64,000 nucleotides of DNA from Humibacter sp. RRB41. Lineage in GTDB: Bacteria > Actinomycetota > Actinomycetes > Actinomycetales > Microbacteriaceae. The stretch is taken from NCBI RefSeq assembly GCF_022761015.1, contig NZ_JAKWJQ010000004.1:310001-374000 (forward strand), written 5' to 3'. The notes beneath the pieces were generated by a model that did no database searches, was not told the DNA's origin, and was given only the letters and a program-made list of their open reading frames with translations. Within the stretch, counting starts at the first letter, position 1; each line of letters starts with the position of its first letter. Both the position numbers and the translations under genes were made by a program. Positions 17,202-26,314 of this stretch are shown here, in pieces.

Positions 17202-18308
17202 GTGACCCGCCCCGACCTCCCCGACTACCCGTGGGATCTCGTCGCGCCGTACGCGGAGCGTGCCAGCAGGCATCCGAACGGCATCGTCGACCTGTCGATC
17301 GGCTCGCCCGTCGACGCCACCCCCGAGCCTGTTCGCCGTGCCCTCGCCGACGCGACTGATTCCCATGCCTACCCGCAGACGGCGGGAACGCCGGCGCTGC
17401 GCGAGGCCATCGTCGAGTGGTACGAGCGTCGCCGGGGCGTGCCGGGGCTCGACACGTCGTCCGTGCTCCCGACGATCGGCTCCAAAGAACTGGTCGCACT
17501 GCTGCCCGTTCTGCTGGGCCTCGGACCAGGCGACACGGTGGTGCATCCGCGTGCCGCGTACCCGACCTACGGGATCGGCGCCGCCATCGTGCAGGCGCGC
17601 GCCGTGGCGTGCGACGACCCGGACGAATGGCCCGATGACACCCGCCTGATCTGGCTCAACTCGCCCGGCAACCCCGACGGTCGCGTGCTCGACGAGGAGT
17701 TCCTGCGCCGAGCGGTCGGCCGTGCGAGGGACCTCGGCGCGGTGATCGCGAACGACGAGTGCTACGCCGAGCTGGGTTGGGAAGGCAGGTGGGCGAGCGA
17801 GCCCGTGCCGAGCATCCTCGACCCGAGGGTTGTCGGCGATGACCGCACAGGAGTGCTGTCGGTGTACTCGCTGAGCAAGCAGTCGAATATGGCGGGCTAT
17901 CGGGCGGCATTCCTCGCCGGCGACCGCGCGCTGATCGCCAAACTGCTGACCGTGCGCAAACACGCCGGTCTCATGCTGCCGGGCCCCCTGCAGGCGGCCA
18001 TGGTGGTGGCCCTCCGCGACGACGAACCCGTCGCCGAACAGGTGGCCAGATACCGCGCGCGACGGCAGGTGCTCAAGCCTGCGCTGGAGGCCGCCGGGTT
18101 CCGCATCGATCAGAGTGACGCGGGGCTCTATCTCTGGGCGAGTGAGGGGCAGGATGCCTGGACGACGCTCGGGAGACTGGCCGACATCGGCATCCTGGCC
18201 GGTCCAGGCGTGTTCTACGGGGAGTTCCACCCGAATCACGTTCGGCTGTCGCTGACGGCGACGGATGAGCGCATCGCCGCCGGAGCCGACCGCCTCGCCG
18301 CCCTCTGA
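17202..18308 (+). CDS. dapC: N-succinyldiaminopimelate aminotransferase DapC, 368 aa
   Basis: PLP enzyme of fold type I that makes N-succinyl-LL-2,6-diaminopimelate from the keto precursor with glutamate, in the lysine/meso-DAP (cell wall) pathway. The sequence has the class I aminotransferase frame: IDLSIGSPVD-like start, WLNSPGNPDGRV, NDECYAELGW and the PLP lysine in SLSKQSNMAGYR (near residue 226), then a conserved Arg in HVRLSLTA. The start is GTG, nine bases after fdxA. The partners dapD and dapE are 4 kb downstream. Identification as DapC rather than another class I enzyme rests on similarity and on the fdxA linkage. Confidence 0.88.
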   Translation: MTRPDLPDYPWDLVAPYAERASRHPNGIVDLSIGSPVDATPEPVRRALADATDSHAYPQTAGTPALREAIVEWYERRRGVPGLDTSSVLPTIGSKELVALLPVLLGLGPGDTVVHPRAAYPTYGIGAAIVQARAVACDDPDEWPDDTRLIWLNSPGNPDGRVLDEEFLRRAVGRARDLGAVIANDECYAELGWEGRWASEPVPSILDPRVVGDDRTGVLSVYSLSKQSNMAGYRAAFLAGDRALIAKLLTVRKHAGLMLPGPLQAAMVVALRDDEPVAEQVARYRARRQVLKPALEAAGFRIDQSDAGLYLWASEGQDAWTTLGRLADIGILAGPGVFYGEFHPNHVRLSLTATDERIAAGADRLAAL

Positions 18309-18329
18309 CGCGAGCGGCGTCTCCGAAAT

Positions 18330-18348
18330 CACCCCCGAACGTGGGGTG
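18330..18348 (+). terminator. Weak hairpin after dapC
   Basis: CACCCC and GGGGTG pair around a seven-base loop about 20 bases after the dapC stop. It may end the fdxA-dapC transcript; no T-run follows. The remaining 130 bases up to gltA hold no gene and presumably its promoter. Confidence 0.4.
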
Positions 18349-18479
18349 CCTTGTGCGCATCGCTGCGTCGACGTCGGAGTCCGTTGGCGGGAATCACAGT
18401 GGACCGGCTTTGCCCGTAGGCTGTACGGGCACGATCCGCAGTAACGGTCAGGAATGGGCGCAGGCTCGAAGGAGGCGCA

Positions 18480-19787
18480 GTGAACGCAGGTCACGACGGA
18501 GGAGACAGCGACGCGCGAGCCACTCTGACGTATCCGGGCGGTTCGGCGGAGTTCCCGATCCTTCCCAGTACGGCGGGCGCGTCGAGCATCGACTTCTCCA
18601 CGCTGACCAAGCAGACCGGGCTGACGTCGCTGGACTACGGCTTCGTGAACACGGCCGCCACCCGTTCGGAGATCACGTACATCGACGGCGATGCGGGCAT
18701 CCTGCGCTATCGCGGCTACCCGATCGAGCAGATCGCCGCGAACTCGACGTTCCTCGAGGTGGCGTGGCTGCTGATCCACGGGGAGTTGCCGACGCCGTCC
18801 GAGCTGGCCGAGTTCGACGACCGCATCCGCCGTCACACGCTGCTGCACGAAGACCTGCGCCGATTCTTCAGCGCGCTGCCGCACGACGCCCACCCGATGT
18901 CGGTGCTCTCCAGCGCCGTATCGGCGCTGAGCACGTTCTACCAGGACTCGTTGAGCATCCAGGACCCCGAGCAGGTGGAGCTCTCCACGATCCGCCTTCT
19001 CGCCAAACTGCCTGTCATCGCCGCCTACGCGCACAAGAAGAGCCTCGGCCAGGCGTTCCTCTATCCGGACAATTCGCTGAGCTTCGTCGACAATTTCTTG
19101 AGGCTCAACTTCGGCAATCTCGCCGAGCCTTACGAGGTGAACCCCGTCGTCTCGAAGGCGCTGGAGCGCCTTCTCATGCTGCACGAGGATCACGAGCAGA
19201 ACGCGTCGACATCGACAGTGCGTCTGGTCGGGTCGACGCAGGCCAACCTGTTCGCCTCGGTCTCCGCCGGCATCAACGCCCTCTACGGACCGCTGCACGG
19301 CGGCGCCAACGAGGCCGTGCTCGACATGCTGGCCGACATCCGCGATTCGGGCGAGAGCGTGCACCGCTTCGTCGAGCGCGTGAAGAACAAGGAAGACGGG
19401 GTGCGCCTGATGGGCTTCGGCCACCGGGTGTACAAGAACTACGACCCGCGCGCGAAGCTCGTCAAGGAGAGCGCGGATGCCGTGCTCGAGGCGCTCGGCG
19501 TGCATGATCCCCTGCTCGACATCGCCAAGGAGCTCGAGCAGATCGCACTCGACGACGAGTACTTCGTGCAGCGCAAGCTCTACCCGAACGTCGACTTCTA
19601 CACCGGCGTCATCTACAAGGCGATGGGCTTCCCGACACGCATGTTCACCGTGCTGTTCGCGATCGGCCGGCTGCCCGGCTGGATCGCGCATTGGCGCGAG
19701 CTCAACGCCGACCCCGCCACCAAGATCGGCCGACCGCAGCAGCTGTACGTTGGTCGCGCCGAGCGGGACTATCCCGCCGGTCGCTGA
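18480..19787 (+). CDS. gltA: Citrate synthase, 435 aa
   Basis: Condenses acetyl-CoA and oxaloacetate to citrate at the entry of the TCA cycle. The length and the N-terminal beta-rich extension (residues about 1-60, with LTYPGGSAEFPI) indicate the long, type II-like bacterial form. Catalytic regions are intact: HGGANEAVLDML, GFGHRVYKNYDPRA (His) and DFYTGVIYKAMGFP (Asp). The start is GTG with AGGAGG about five bases upstream. It stands alone; a composite palindromic repeat follows it. Confidence 0.96.
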   Translation: MNAGHDGGDSDARATLTYPGGSAEFPILPSTAGASSIDFSTLTKQTGLTSLDYGFVNTAATRSEITYIDGDAGILRYRGYPIEQIAANSTFLEVAWLLIHGELPTPSELAEFDDRIRRHTLLHEDLRRFFSALPHDAHPMSVLSSAVSALSTFYQDSLSIQDPEQVELSTIRLLAKLPVIAAYAHKKSLGQAFLYPDNSLSFVDNFLRLNFGNLAEPYEVNPVVSKALERLLMLHEDHEQNASTSTVRLVGSTQANLFASVSAGINALYGPLHGGANEAVLDMLADIRDSGESVHRFVERVKNKEDGVRLMGFGHRVYKNYDPRAKLVKESADAVLEALGVHDPLLDIAKELEQIALDDEYFVQRKLYPNVDFYTGVIYKAMGFPTRMFTVLFAIGRLPGWIAHWRELNADPATKIGRPQQLYVGRAERDYPAGR

Positions 19788-19797
19788 CCCACCGGTG

Positions 19798-19893
19798 TAT
19801 CGAGACCCGGTTGCGGATCTCGATAAGGGTCGCCTTCGGCGGCGCTGCTCGATCAGCGGGGAGTCGACTCGCTTCGCTCGCTCAGGACGCTGA
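19798..19893. repeat. Composite dispersed palindromic repeat between convergent genes
   Basis: Two elements abut here. 19798-19860 has ATCGAGA...TCTCGAT, then CTGCTCGATCAGCGGGG, related to the 'TCTCGATACGC...CTACTCGACC' repeat at 37179. 19862-19893 is the complement of the 'CCTGAGCGAGCGAAGCGAGTCGA' repeat found at 50319. The second element runs into the 3' end of the penicillin-acylase gene and supplies its TGA stop codon. It probably also works as a bidirectional transcription end. Confidence 0.7.
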
Positions 19894-22470
19894 GGGTGGC
19901 GTCAGCGTCAGCGTGTCCTGCGTCGCCTTCGTGACGGCAGCCGTACTGAACGGCCACGACCTCGTCCTGTTGGTCTGCCACAGGGGTGTCTGGTCGACGT
20001 AGTGCGGATTGAACGCGTGGCCGGATTCCCCGGTGAGATTGATCCAGGTCGAGTGATCGAAGTCCGACAGATCGACCACCTGCCTCATCGAAGGCACCCA
20101 GTTCACCTGGTAGCCGGCCGAGGCATCCCAGCCGACGGCATCCACGACGGATGAGCTGCCACCGAGCTTGTACGGGCCGCGATTGAACAGCCACTCGATC
20201 GGCGCGATGCCGGACTCGCCGAAGCTCTCGTTCGTGACCTCGAGGGTGTGGATGTCGCCCCACTTCCAGTCCGACGTCTCCGGCCCCATGAGCCTCACGG
20301 CCTCGTGATACGCCTGATCCGCCGCGTGGGCGAACATGTCGTCGCGGTTCTCGAGGCCGAGCTTGTCGTCGACCCACCACGGCGAGGTCTTCTGCGTGGC
20401 CAGTGAGTCGACGACCTGGAACCAGCGGTCGCCACCGACCGGCGCGGTTCCGGCCGGCAGCTTGCGTGCGAAGGCGTCGTGCAGCAGGTTGCGCCAGAAG
20501 ATGTTGAAGAAGGCGGCCGCGGCACTGTCGGCATCGTCGTGATAGTTCCAGTTCTTCAGCAGGTCGACAGCCGTCTGGGTGCCGGTGTCGAGGGGCGTGT
20601 CGAGCAGAATGGGCACGAGGGCCGCGGCGTTGGCGTCGTACGTGTCCGCGTCGATCTTCGACATGTCGGCCGACGTGATCTTGCGACCCGAACCGATCAG
20701 CTTCGAGATGTCGGCCGTGATGCGGTCGGCCCGGTAGCCGGCGTCCCAGTCCTTGGTCAGATTCAGCGGGGAGTTCGGGCCGACGGCCGCATTGTTGGCT
20801 GTGACGATGTATCCGCCGGGCGGGTTGTACACGCTCGGCAGCTGATCGAACGGGATGTATCCGCTCCATCCGTAGGCACTCGACCATCCAGGCGTGATCG
20901 TCGTGCCGTCGCCCTGCTTGCGGATCGGGATGCTGCCCGGCGCCTGGTAGCCGATGTTCCCCTTCGTGTCCGCGTAGACCAGATTCTGCGCCGGAACGTC
21001 GAAGAGCTCGGCCGCGCCGCGGAATCCCTGCCAATCGGTGGCACGGTCCAGCGCGAAGATGGCTTCCGCCGTGTGCCCTGGGGTCAGCGCGGTCCACTCG
21101 AGGGAAAGCGCGTACTTTCCGCCGGGGATGCCGCCCGATGCTGTGCGGTGGCTCTTCGCGATCGTGTCGTAGGCGCCGCCGGAGACGATCGGCCCGTGAT
21201 TCGTGGAGCGCACGGTGATCGTCACAGGCTTTCCGCCCGCGACATCGATGGTCTCTTTGCGGGTGGTGAAGGGAACGACCTTGCCGTCGTACGAGTAGCC
21301 CTTGTCCGACACCTTCTCGAGGTAGAGATCCGTCACGTCCGGCCCCAAGTTGGTGAAGCCCCACGCGATGCTCTGGTTGTGCCCGATGATCACGCCGGGC
21401 AGACCGGAGAAGCTGTAGCCGGCGACGTCGAACGGGCAGGATGCGTTCACGCTCGCACAGTGCAGGCCGACCTGGTACCAGATGCTCGGGGCAGCGGGCC
21501 CGAGGTGGGGGTCGTTGGAGAGCAACGGCTTGCCGGTCGCGGTGTGCGAGCCGGCGACCACCCACGAGTTCGAGCCGATGTCGTCACTGTCGATGCCGAG
21601 GAGCTGCGGCACGGAATCGACGGATGTCTGCAGCTGCGTGACCAGCGCGGAGGCGGTGACGACGGCATCCTGGCCGGCCTGCGCGATGTCTGCCGTTGAT
21701 CCGGCGTCGGTGCTCGTCGAAGCCGCGCCGGTCTCGGTGTCCCCACCGCCGGCATCCGTGATGGTGGGATGCGTGGAGTACGGATACGCCGGGTGCAGCT
21801 GCGCGATCTGGTCGGGCGTCAGTTTCGTGGCGAGCAGCGCCCTGTCGGTCTCTTCGTCGAGGTTGGAGCGAAGGTCCCACGCCATCGCCTTGAGCCACGA
21901 GACGGAGTCGACCGGCGTCCACTTCTCCGGCGTGTATCCCGGGGTCTGCAGGCCCAGCACGGCGTACTCCAGCGAGATGTCGGCGCCCTTGTGACCGGCG
22001 AGGTAGTCGTTCACGCCGTCGGCGTAGGCCTGGTAATAGGACAGCGTGGTGGCGTCCATCTGCTTCACCTCCTGCTCGGCGACGCGCCGCCAGCCGAGGG
22101 TGCGGATGAACTCGTCGGTGCCCACCTGACTCGCGCCGAACAGCTCGCTCAGACGACCGGCGGTGACGTGACGGCGAAAGTCCATCTCCCAGAACCGGTC
22201 CTGCGCGTGCACGTAGCCTTCGGCCAGGAAGAGGTCGTGGGCGCTGGATGCCGTGATCTGCGGGATGCCGGCATCGTCGCGCTGCACCTGAGCCTTCGCC
22301 TTCAACCCCGGAATGGAGATGGTGCCGCTGGTCTGCGGGAACGAGCGGGTCACAGTCCAGAAGCCGAGCACCGCGGCAACTACTGCGAGCGTCGCGACGA
22401 TGGCGATCAGGATGCCCAGAAACCGCCAGAACGGATGCCTCCTGGCCAGGCGCGGCGAATCGCTGCCCAC
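19882..22470 (-). CDS. Penicillin acylase family Ntn-hydrolase, 862 aa
   Basis: Self-processing amidase of the penicillin/acyl-homoserine-lactone acylase family. A membrane anchor (residues about 15-38) is followed by the A chain (VQRDDAGIPQITA, AEGYVHAQDRFWEMDFRRH), a linker and the B chain, which would start at Ser302 in IGSNSWVV after autocleavage. B-chain features NDPHLG, GLPGVIIGHNQSIAWG and a late-lying Asn/Arg region are present. A low-complexity Thr/Ser/Asp-rich stretch (about residues 235-270) precedes the cleavage site. The protein should act outside the cell, bound to the membrane; the substrate (acylated amide, possibly a signal molecule or antibiotic) is not predictable. GTG start with GAGGGAG. 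The stop codon lies in a dispersed repeat. Confidence 0.9.
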   Translation of the reverse strand: MGSDSPRLARRHPFWRFLGILIAIVATLAVVAAVLGFWTVTRSFPQTSGTISIPGLKAKAQVQRDDAGIPQITASSAHDLFLAEGYVHAQDRFWEMDFRRHVTAGRLSELFGASQVGTDEFIRTLGWRRVAEQEVKQMDATTLSYYQAYADGVNDYLAGHKGADISLEYAVLGLQTPGYTPEKWTPVDSVSWLKAMAWDLRSNLDEETDRALLATKLTPDQIAQLHPAYPYSTHPTITDAGGGDTETGAASTSTDAGSTADIAQAGQDAVVTASALVTQLQTSVDSVPQLLGIDSDDIGSNSWVVAGSHTATGKPLLSNDPHLGPAAPSIWYQVGLHCASVNASCPFDVAGYSFSGLPGVIIGHNQSIAWGFTNLGPDVTDLYLEKVSDKGYSYDGKVVPFTTRKETIDVAGGKPVTITVRSTNHGPIVSGGAYDTIAKSHRTASGGIPGGKYALSLEWTALTPGHTAEAIFALDRATDWQGFRGAAELFDVPAQNLVYADTKGNIGYQAPGSIPIRKQGDGTTITPGWSSAYGWSGYIPFDQLPSVYNPPGGYIVTANNAAVGPNSPLNLTKDWDAGYRADRITADISKLIGSGRKITSADMSKIDADTYDANAAALVPILLDTPLDTGTQTAVDLLKNWNYHDDADSAAAAFFNIFWRNLLHDAFARKLPAGTAPVGGDRWFQVVDSLATQKTSPWWVDDKLGLENRDDMFAHAADQAYHEAVRLMGPETSDWKWGDIHTLEVTNESFGESGIAPIEWLFNRGPYKLGGSSSVVDAVGWDASAGYQVNWVPSMRQVVDLSDFDHSTWINLTGESGHAFNPHYVDQTPLWQTNRTRSWPFSTAAVTKATQDTLTLTPPSAS

Positions 22471-22535
22471 TTCACTCCCTCGTGTCGGCCCCCGCTCGCC
22501 ATGCTATCGGGCGCCGTGTGCGCGGCAGGTCGTTC

Positions 22536-22558
22536 CGCTACTCGATCAGCGGAGGCGG
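22536..22558. repeat. Partial copy of the TCGATACGC/CTACTCGACC repeat
   Basis: CGCTACTCGATCAGCGG plus a GGCGGG tail matches one half of the palindromic repeat seen complete at 37179-37224. It lies in the 96-base gap after dapD and before the penicillin-acylase gene, both of which read leftwards. A decayed copy or a minimal form is inferred. Confidence 0.5.
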
Positions 22559-22566
22559 GTCGGCGG

Positions 22567-23571
22567 TCAGGCGTGCAGCACGGCGTTGAGCGTGATGCCC
22601 TTGCCGTTGCGCTGCAGCACCTCGACGGCACCGGTGAGCGAGTTGCGGCGGAACAGCAGGCCGGCCACGCCGGAGAGCTCGACGGCCTTGACGGTCTGCG
22701 GTCTGCCGTCTGCATCCGGCGCAGAGCCCATCAGCACGACCTTGGTGCCGGCCGTGACGTACAGCCCGGCCTCGACGACGCAGTCGTCGCCGATCGAGAT
22801 GCCGATGCCGCTGTTGGCACCGAGCAGCGAGCGCTCGCCGATGGCGATGCGCTGGGTTCCGCCTCCTGAGAGCGTGCCCATGATGGACGCCCCGCCGCCG
22901 ATGTCGGACCCGTCGCCGACCACGACGCCCTGTGAGATGCGACCCTCGACCATGGAGGAGCCCAGCGTGCCGGCGTTGTAGTTGACGAAGCCTTCGTGCA
23001 TCACCGTGGTGCCGGGGGCGAGGTGGGCGCCGAGGCGCACGCGCGAGGCATCGGCGATGCGCACCCGATCGGGCACGACGTAGTCGAGCAGGCGGGGGAA
23101 CTTGTCGATTCCGGAGGCCTGGATGCCCGCACGCTGCAGCGCCGGCCGCAGCCGCGCATAGTCGGCAGGATGCATCGGGCCCGCATTCGTCCACGCAACG
23201 ATCGGCAGATGGCCGAAGATGCCGTCGAGATTGATCGTGTTCGGCGCAACGAGAAGATGGGAGAGCAGATGGAGCCGCAGGTAGGCATCCGGAGTGCTTC
23301 GAACGGGTGCCGCGATCTCGATCTCGACAGAACGTGCGTCGATGCGCACGTTCCGCGTCGCGTCCTCGCCCGTCTGCGCCTCGAGTTCCGCCGGCACGAG
23401 CCAGGGGTCACGGCCGTGCAGCGCGCGACCGAGCCGTGGTTCGCCATACCAGGTGTCGAGTACGGTGCCGTCTCCGGCAACGGTGACGAGTCCATAGCCC
23501 CAGGCGTGCGTCGGCAGCTCAGCCCCTCTACCGGAGTCTGACAGGACGGCGTCGGGTTCGGCGGCGGGCAT
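22567..23571 (-). CDS. dapD: Tetrahydrodipicolinate N-succinyltransferase DapD, 334 aa
   Basis: Transfers succinyl from succinyl-CoA to tetrahydrodipicolinate in the lysine/meso-DAP pathway. The C-terminal half shows the left-handed beta-helix hexapeptide pattern ([20 protein letters not shown], then [20 protein letters not shown]). The N-terminal domain and the 330-residue length are those of the actinobacterial DapD type, distinct from the shorter proteobacterial enzyme. The start ATG has no ribosome-binding site; TAATCT lies six bases before it, so the mRNA is probably leaderless. dapE starts only 17 bases away in the other direction. Confidence 0.94.
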   Translation of the reverse strand: MPAAEPDAVLSDSGRGAELPTHAWGYGLVTVAGDGTVLDTWYGEPRLGRALHGRDPWLVPAELEAQTGEDATRNVRIDARSVEIEIAAPVRSTPDAYLRLHLLSHLLVAPNTINLDGIFGHLPIVAWTNAGPMHPADYARLRPALQRAGIQASGIDKFPRLLDYVVPDRVRIADASRVRLGAHLAPGTTVMHEGFVNYNAGTLGSSMVEGRISQGVVVGDGSDIGGGASIMGTLSGGGTQRIAIGERSLLGANSGIGISIGDDCVVEAGLYVTAGTKVVLMGSAPDADGRPQTVKAVELSGVAGLLFRRNSLTGAVEVLQRNGKGITLNAVLHA

Positions 23572-23576
23572 GCATC

Positions 23577-23583
23577 TAGATTA
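23577..23583. promoter_or_regulatory. Overlapping back-to-back -10 elements for dapD and dapE
   Basis: Seven bases (TAGATTA) contain TAGATT reading towards dapE and TAATCT reading towards dapD. Each hexamer ends exactly six bases before its start codon (GTG 23589, ATG 23571). One symmetric opening site would thus serve two leaderless genes. The -35 regions would lie inside the opposite coding sequences. Confidence 0.65.
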
Positions 23584-23588
23584 GTAGC

Positions 23589-24662
23589 GTGCCTCTGGAC
23601 CTGACGGCCGGCCCGGTCGAACTCACCCGCGTCATCTGCGACATCGAGTCCGTCTCGGGCGGCGAACAGCCGCTTGCGGATGCCATCGAGCACGCCGTAC
23701 GCGCCGTCGCCCACCTCGAGGTGACCAGGCTCGGCAACTGCGTCATCGCCAGCACGAACTTCGGTCGAGCGAAGCGGGTGGCGATCGCGGGCCACATCGA
23801 CACGGTGCCGGTCAACGACAACCTGCCGACCAGGTTCGAGACGCTCGGCGGCGTCGACTATCTGTGGGGGCGCGGGACCGTCGACATGAAGTCAGGGGTC
23901 GCCGTGCAGCTCGCGCTCGCCGCAGAACTCGACGACCCGCGCTACGACGTGACCTGGCTCTGGTACGACAACGAGGAGGTCTCCTCCGACCTGAACGGTC
24001 TGCGCAGGCTCGCCGACGAGCGCCCGGACCTGCTGGAAGCCGACTTCGCAGTGCTCGGCGAGCCCACGGGCGCCGAGGTCGAGGGCGGCTGCAACGGCAC
24101 GCTGCGGGTCGACGTGCGAACGACGGGGCTGCGGGCCCACGCGGCGAGGCCGTGGGTGGGGGACAACGCCATCCACAAGGCTGCGCCGATCCTGCAGACG
24201 CTGGCGACGTACGAGCCTCGCGAGGTCGACGTCGAGGGACTCACTTACCGCGAGGCACTGAACGCCGTGCTGATCAGGGGAGGGGTGGCGACCAATGTCA
24301 TTCCCGACGAGTGCGTGGTGCACGTCAACTACCGATTCGCTCCCTCTCGCTCGGGCGAGGAGGCGATCGAGCACCTCGAGGAGCTGTTCGGCGAGCACGA
24401 GGTGACCGTGGCAGACCTGGCAGAGGGTGCGCGTCCCGGCCTCGACACCGAGTTCGCGCAGGAGTTTCTGAGCGCGGTCGGAGCAACGGCCAAGCCCAAG
24501 TACGGCTGGACTGATGTCGCGCGGTTCGCCGCCCTCGGCATTCCGGCTGTCAACTACGGTCCCGGTGACGCCCTCAAGGCGCACGCGGACGACGAGCGCG
24601 TCGCGCTCGACGAGATCGTGGCCTGCGAGACCGGGCTGCGGCGTTGGCTCACGGCGCGGTGA
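23589..24662 (+). CDS. dapE: Succinyl-diaminopimelate desuccinylase DapE, 357 aa
   Basis: Di-zinc M20-family amidohydrolase that frees succinate from N-succinyl-LL-DAP. Metal ligands and catalytic residues are in place: H69 (GHIDTVPV), D99 (RGTVDMKSG), E129/E130 (YDNEEVSSD), a Glu in LGEPTGAEVEGG and a His near the end (KAHADDERV). The dimerisation domain sits between. The start is GTG with no ribosome-binding site and a -10-like TAGATT six bases upstream. It pairs divergently with dapD, as in other actinobacteria, and its stop overlaps the next start as GTGA. Confidence 0.95.
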   Translation: MPLDLTAGPVELTRVICDIESVSGGEQPLADAIEHAVRAVAHLEVTRLGNCVIASTNFGRAKRVAIAGHIDTVPVNDNLPTRFETLGGVDYLWGRGTVDMKSGVAVQLALAAELDDPRYDVTWLWYDNEEVSSDLNGLRRLADERPDLLEADFAVLGEPTGAEVEGGCNGTLRVDVRTTGLRAHAARPWVGDNAIHKAAPILQTLATYEPREVDVEGLTYREALNAVLIRGGVATNVIPDECVVHVNYRFAPSRSGEEAIEHLEELFGEHEVTVADLAEGARPGLDTEFAQEFLSAVGATAKPKYGWTDVARFAALGIPAVNYGPGDALKAHADDERVALDEIVACETGLRRWLTAR

Positions 24663-25912
24663 CCGGGACCGGCGTCGACCTCACGGTCACGGCCAGGCGG
24701 CGGATGCTCCCGGCCGGCCTGCGCATCCGGTACCGCCTCACGCCGTGGTGGGTGAAGGTGATCGTCGTCTACCTGCTCGCCCGAGTGCTCACCACGGTCA
24801 TGATGCTGGTGCTGGCCGGCGTGCAGGGCCAGAATCCGTGGACAGGGCCGCACCCGGATTACCTCGACTTCGCATCGATCTGGGACGGCCGCTGGTACGA
24901 CATCGTCGCAGAGGCCGGTTACCCGAAGACCCTGCCGACCGGGCAGGACGGAACGCTTCAGCAGAACGCGTGGGCTTTCCTTCCCGGGTACCCCTTCGTC
25001 GTGCGAGGGCTGATGATCGCCACCGCGCTGCCCTGGTCACCCGTCGCCGTCGCAGTGTCGTTCGGGCTCGGCCTCGGGGCGGCGCTGCTGTTCTATCGGC
25101 TGATGGCGTTGCGCCTGCCGGGTTCCGTCAGCCTCTTCGCAGTCGTGCTGTTCTGTGTCAGCCCGATTTCGCCGCTGTTCCAGGTGGCGTACGCCGAGTC
25201 GATGTACCTGTTCTTCCTGATCCTCGCGCTCTATTTGCTGCTGCGGCGACAGTACTGGTGGATGCTCCTGCCCATCGTGGTGATGGCGTTCACACGTCCC
25301 AGCGGCCTCGCGTTCGCGCTGGCGCTGGGGTTCCACGTCGTCTACCGCTGGGTGGTGCGCAAGAAGGATGCGTTCCCGATGCGCGAGCGGGTGGCATCCG
25401 TCATCGTCACGGCCGTGGCAGGGATCAGCGGCATCGCCTGGCCCGCGATCGCCGGCCTGGTCACCGGCGTGCCGAACGCCTACACCGCAACGGAGCTCAC
25501 CTGGCGCTCCGACTACATCGGAGCCAACCATCTTTTGCCGTTCGCACCGTGGTTCCAGGCTGTCGACTGGTGGTTCTCGGTGTGGCTGCGGGTTCCGGCC
25601 TGGCTGGGCTACCTCACTCTCGTGCTGATCCTCGCGCTGTTCGCGCTCTCGTTGTTCAGCCCGGCGGTGCGCCGCCTCGGCGTCGACCTGCGATTCTGGC
25701 TGGTCGCATACGCCCTCTACCTGCTGGCCGTGTTCTTTCCGCAGTCCAGCACGTTCCGCCTTCTCGCGCCGATGGCACCGCTGCTCGGCGCGATCGCACA
25801 GCCGCGCAGCAAGACGTATCGGATCGGCATGGTCGCGCTCTTCCTCGTGTTGCAATGGGGCTGGCTTCTGCTCTGCTGGGGCGTCGACGGCGCGGATTGG
25901 TCGCCGCCGTGA
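24659..25912 (+). CDS. Polytopic membrane glycosyltransferase, PIG-V-like, 417 aa
   Basis: Integral membrane protein with about nine helices. The first extracellular loop carries DFASIWDGRWYDIVAEAGYP, the WDxxWYxxIAExGY pattern of PIG-V/GT-C mannosyltransferases, and PGYPF follows. Later comes YAESMYLFFLILALYLLLRR, a helix also typical of this group. Such enzymes use polyprenyl-phosphate sugars as donors outside the membrane. The substrate in actinobacteria of this type is unknown. The GTG start overlaps the dapE stop, so translation is coupled; a functional tie to DAP synthesis is not implied. Confidence 0.78.
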   Translation: MTGTGVDLTVTARRRMLPAGLRIRYRLTPWWVKVIVVYLLARVLTTVMMLVLAGVQGQNPWTGPHPDYLDFASIWDGRWYDIVAEAGYPKTLPTGQDGTLQQNAWAFLPGYPFVVRGLMIATALPWSPVAVAVSFGLGLGAALLFYRLMALRLPGSVSLFAVVLFCVSPISPLFQVAYAESMYLFFLILALYLLLRRQYWWMLLPIVVMAFTRPSGLAFALALGFHVVYRWVVRKKDAFPMRERVASVIVTAVAGISGIAWPAIAGLVTGVPNAYTATELTWRSDYIGANHLLPFAPWFQAVDWWFSVWLRVPAWLGYLTLVLILALFALSLFSPAVRRLGVDLRFWLVAYALYLLAVFFPQSSTFRLLAPMAPLLGAIAQPRSKTYRIGMVALFLVLQWGWLLLCWGVDGADWSPP

Positions 25913-26003
25913 AGTGTCACACGGCTACGTGATCTCACCGGCGATTTCGCCGCCGTTCACAGGATGGCGGATAATGGAGAGACATCCACGAAAGGGGAGC
26001 TAC

Positions 26004-26177
26004 ATGGCGGCCATGAAGCCGAGAACCGGAGACGGACCCATGGAGGCTGTGAAGGAGGGGCGCCTCATCATCGTGCGCGTTCCCCTCGAAGGTGGAGGCC
26101 GGCTCGTCGTTTCGGTCAATGACGCCGAAGCCAAGGAGCTCCACGACGTGCTCGCTGCAGTGATCCCGAGCAGCTGA
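26004..26177 (+). CDS. DUF3117 protein, 57 aa
   Basis: A tiny, highly conserved actinobacterial protein of unknown function. MAAMKPRTGDGPMEAVKEGR is the family signature, followed by a short beta-rich segment (LIIVRVPLEGGGRLVVSV) and a helix. AAAGGGGAGC lies just before the ATG. It is followed by a very strong terminator and so is a single-gene unit; presumably well expressed. Confidence 0.92.
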   Translation: MAAMKPRTGDGPMEAVKEGRLIIVRVPLEGGGRLVVSVNDAEAKELHDVLAAVIPSS

Positions 26178-26198
26178 CACGCCAGCACTGAGAAACAT

Positions 26199-26237
26199 CG
26201 AACGAGAGCGGATGCCTGAGGCATCCGCTCTCGTTCG
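26199..26237 (+). terminator. Strong intrinsic terminator with perfect 18-bp stem
   Basis: Arms of 18 perfectly paired bases (26199-26216 and 26220-26237) flank a three-base loop, and a pyrimidine run ending in TTTT (26247-26250) follows. The stem is centred on GGATGCC/GGCATCC, the heptamer over-represented throughout this window. It separates DUF3117 from the convergent O-methyltransferase gene and probably serves both. Confidence 0.88.
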
Positions 26238-26314
26238 CTCTGTCTCTTTTGTTGAGCATATCTCGACGATCGTTTACTCTGGTGCCGGGGCAGTCGAGGC
26301 GGAAGCTGAAGTCC

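Noticed and set aside
18380-18440. A promoter for gltA around TAGGCT at 18416.
   Set aside because: No acceptable -35 at 16-19 bases and several equal candidates, so no assignment was made.
16464-19691. An uninterrupted lower-strand reading frame of about 1,075 codons opposite the membrane protein, fdxA, dapC and gltA.
   Set aside because: Stop codons are rare on the antisense strand of G+C-rich genes with strong third-position bias. The predicted protein is Arg/His/Glu-rich without any domain, and the opposite genes are clearly real.
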